This document shows, piece after piece, positions 63,310 to 64,000 of a DNA stretch of 64,000 nucleotides. Position numbers and translations under genes: made by a program. Position 1 is the first letter of the stretch. The number at the start of each line of letters is the position of its first letter. The DNA is from Thalassospira tepidiphila MCCC 1A03514 (GTDB lineage Bacteria > Pseudomonadota > Alphaproteobacteria > Rhodospirillales > Thalassospiraceae): NCBI RefSeq assembly GCF_001662875.1, contig NZ_JPVZ01000001.1:682001-746000 (forward strand), in the 5' to 3' direction. Below the pieces are notes generated by a model. The model had not been told where the DNA came from. It saw only the letters and a list, made by a program, of their open reading frames with translations, and did not search any database.

Positions 63310-63336
63310 TTGCGATATTCCCTTTACGCGCAACGA

Positions 63337-63696
63337 TCAGACATGGCTCACATGATCGGCGCAATCGACGCAAAGCGGTGTGGTCGGATCGAATTCGAGG
63401 CGCTTGGCAGCAATCGGTTCGCCGCAATTGTGGCAGTGACCGTATTGGTCGTCATCCATGCGCTTGAGGGTTTTTTCAATCTGCTCCAGCTCGACCACGC
63501 GGCGGCGTTCCTGTTCAAGATGCATTTCCTGATTTTGCAGGGCATCCATCCTTGATAAACGACCGACCGCCTGCTGATCCAGTTCGACCGGCTTGCGGTA
63601 GTCTTCCGAGTGGGTTGAATGTGCCAGAATCTCGGCGCGTCTTTCCTCCAGCCGGGTGCGCAATTTCGCAAGATCAATGTCTGTTCGATCCGTCAT
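63337..63696 (-). CDS. TraR/DksA-family zinc-finger protein
   Basis: A 119-aa relative of DksA, shorter than E. coli DksA (151). An N-terminal coiled coil (about 8-80) is followed by a four-Cys zinc finger C88-H-N-C91 and C109-V-D-C112 (GHCHNCGEPIAAKRL, TTPLCVDC). Such proteins enter the RNA polymerase secondary channel and may modulate transcription with or without ppGpp. ATG 63696 follows TGAGG; an earlier in-frame ATG at 63708 is possible. Confidence 0.85.
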   Translation of the reverse strand: MTDRTDIDLAKLRTRLEERRAEILAHSTHSEDYRKPVELDQQAVGRLSRMDALQNQEMHLEQERRRVVELEQIEKTLKRMDDDQYGHCHNCGEPIAAKRLEFDPTTPLCVDCADHVSHV

Positions 63697-63796
63697 CCGA
63701 AACCTCATTATACGTTGTTGTTCTTAGCTATTAATATGGGTGCAGTGATCCCTCTTTCGCCAATGCATAGATCAAATTATTCAAAGATTTTGCCGA

Positions 63797-64000
63797 TCAC
63801 CTGCAATTGCCGCAGGCATCGACGAGTTTTTCGAGGGCTGCCTTGGCTTCGTCATCATCGAGGCCTTCGGCTTTGATCTTTTTCTGGATTTTGCAGCAAA
63901 GGGCTGGCCCGTTCGGGAACGGCTTGTCGGTCCAGAAGGGCGCGGTTGTGCCGAAATATCCCGCCTGATCAAGGAACGAGACGCCATAGTAATAGGCGGC
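63797..64000 (-). CDS. C-terminal part of an unrecognised protein (cut by window edge)
   Basis: The last 67 codons of a minus-strand gene run in from the right edge and stop at 63797. Readable segments include YYYGVSFLDQAGYFGTTAPF, KPFPNGPALCCKIQKKI and a Cys-containing end LVDACGNCR. The frame shows ordinary codon use for this genome and continuous coding. Four cysteines in the last 35 residues are notable. Family not recognised. Confidence 0.6.
   Translation of the reverse strand, partial: AAYYYGVSFLDQAGYFGTTAPFWTDKPFPNGPALCCKIQKKIKAEGLDDDEAKAALEKLVDACGNCR

Noticed and set aside
1..64000. CRISPR array, tRNA, rRNA or prophage
   Set aside because: No regularly spaced short repeats, tRNA cloverleaf, rRNA stretch or phage structural genes were seen.

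Overview
The window is about 64 kb of a GC-rich (roughly 55-58 % by eye), gene-dense alphaproteobacterial chromosome. Marker arrangements that fit Rhodospirillales, and most likely a Thalassospira-like marine bacterium (inference, no search run), are: a twin-TM HIG1 protein next to a PduO-type adenosyltransferase and etfBA-hbd; argH-lptM-lysA followed by a TIGR02302 protein; a zinc-ribbon/DUF3426 gene divergent from ftsEX; tyrA-hisC-chorismate mutase divergent from metXW; and pstSCAB-phoU-phoB. No rRNA, tRNA, CRISPR array, prophage or transposase gene was seen.

Layout. 1-5.5 kb: a cyanate-type ABC operon (cynA-B-D and the first codons of a probable cynS, minus strand) divergent from a sigma54 activator (cynF-like), with a near-perfect -24/-12 promoter and three ACGA-N4-TCGT sites between them. 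5.5-9.3 kb: HIG1 protein, cobalamin adenosyltransferase, electron-transfer flavoprotein and 3-hydroxyacyl-CoA dehydrogenase. 9.4-12.6 kb: xylulokinase, ribokinase and a TlpA-like thioredoxin. 12.6-18.1 kb: argH, lptM, lysA and a large TIGR02302 membrane protein. 18.1-25.5 kb: zinc-ribbon protein, ftsEX, ElyC-like protein, plsC, and two EamA transporters around a ChaC cyclotransferase. 25.6-30.6 kb: aromatic amino acid genes divergent from metXW. 30.7-33 kb: a lipoprotein, a small protein, moaE and pgsA. 33.2-36.7 kb: an accessory block between pgsA and uvrC (ParDE toxin-antitoxin, RutG-like permease, and an AT-rich HEPN-like gene bracketed by 29-bp direct repeats). 36.7-43.8 kb: uvrC, an AT-rich gap with DnaA-box-like sites, folB with a pteridine-reductase-like SDR, a Ca/Na antiporter and a CPA2 antiporter. 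43.9-50 kb: phosphate uptake and its regulation. 51-58.8 kb: a pyc-glcD-glcE-glcF operon behind a GntR-type palindrome. 59.4-64 kb: Cache histidine kinase with NarL-type regulator, Crp/Fnr regulator, secreted HExxH protein, DksA/TraR protein and an edge-truncated gene.

The most interesting signal is not a protein. Four intergenic elements of almost identical size (265-268 bp; 21026-21291, 40540-40805, 50376-50640, 59127-59394) share one design: long terminal inverted repeats enclosing two further long hairpin arms, i.e. a three-way junction. Two copies are clear homologues whose sequence differences compensate each other across the stems. A third shares the internal core. This is what a structured RNA (or a hairpin-selected DNA element) family looks like, and I do not recognise it.
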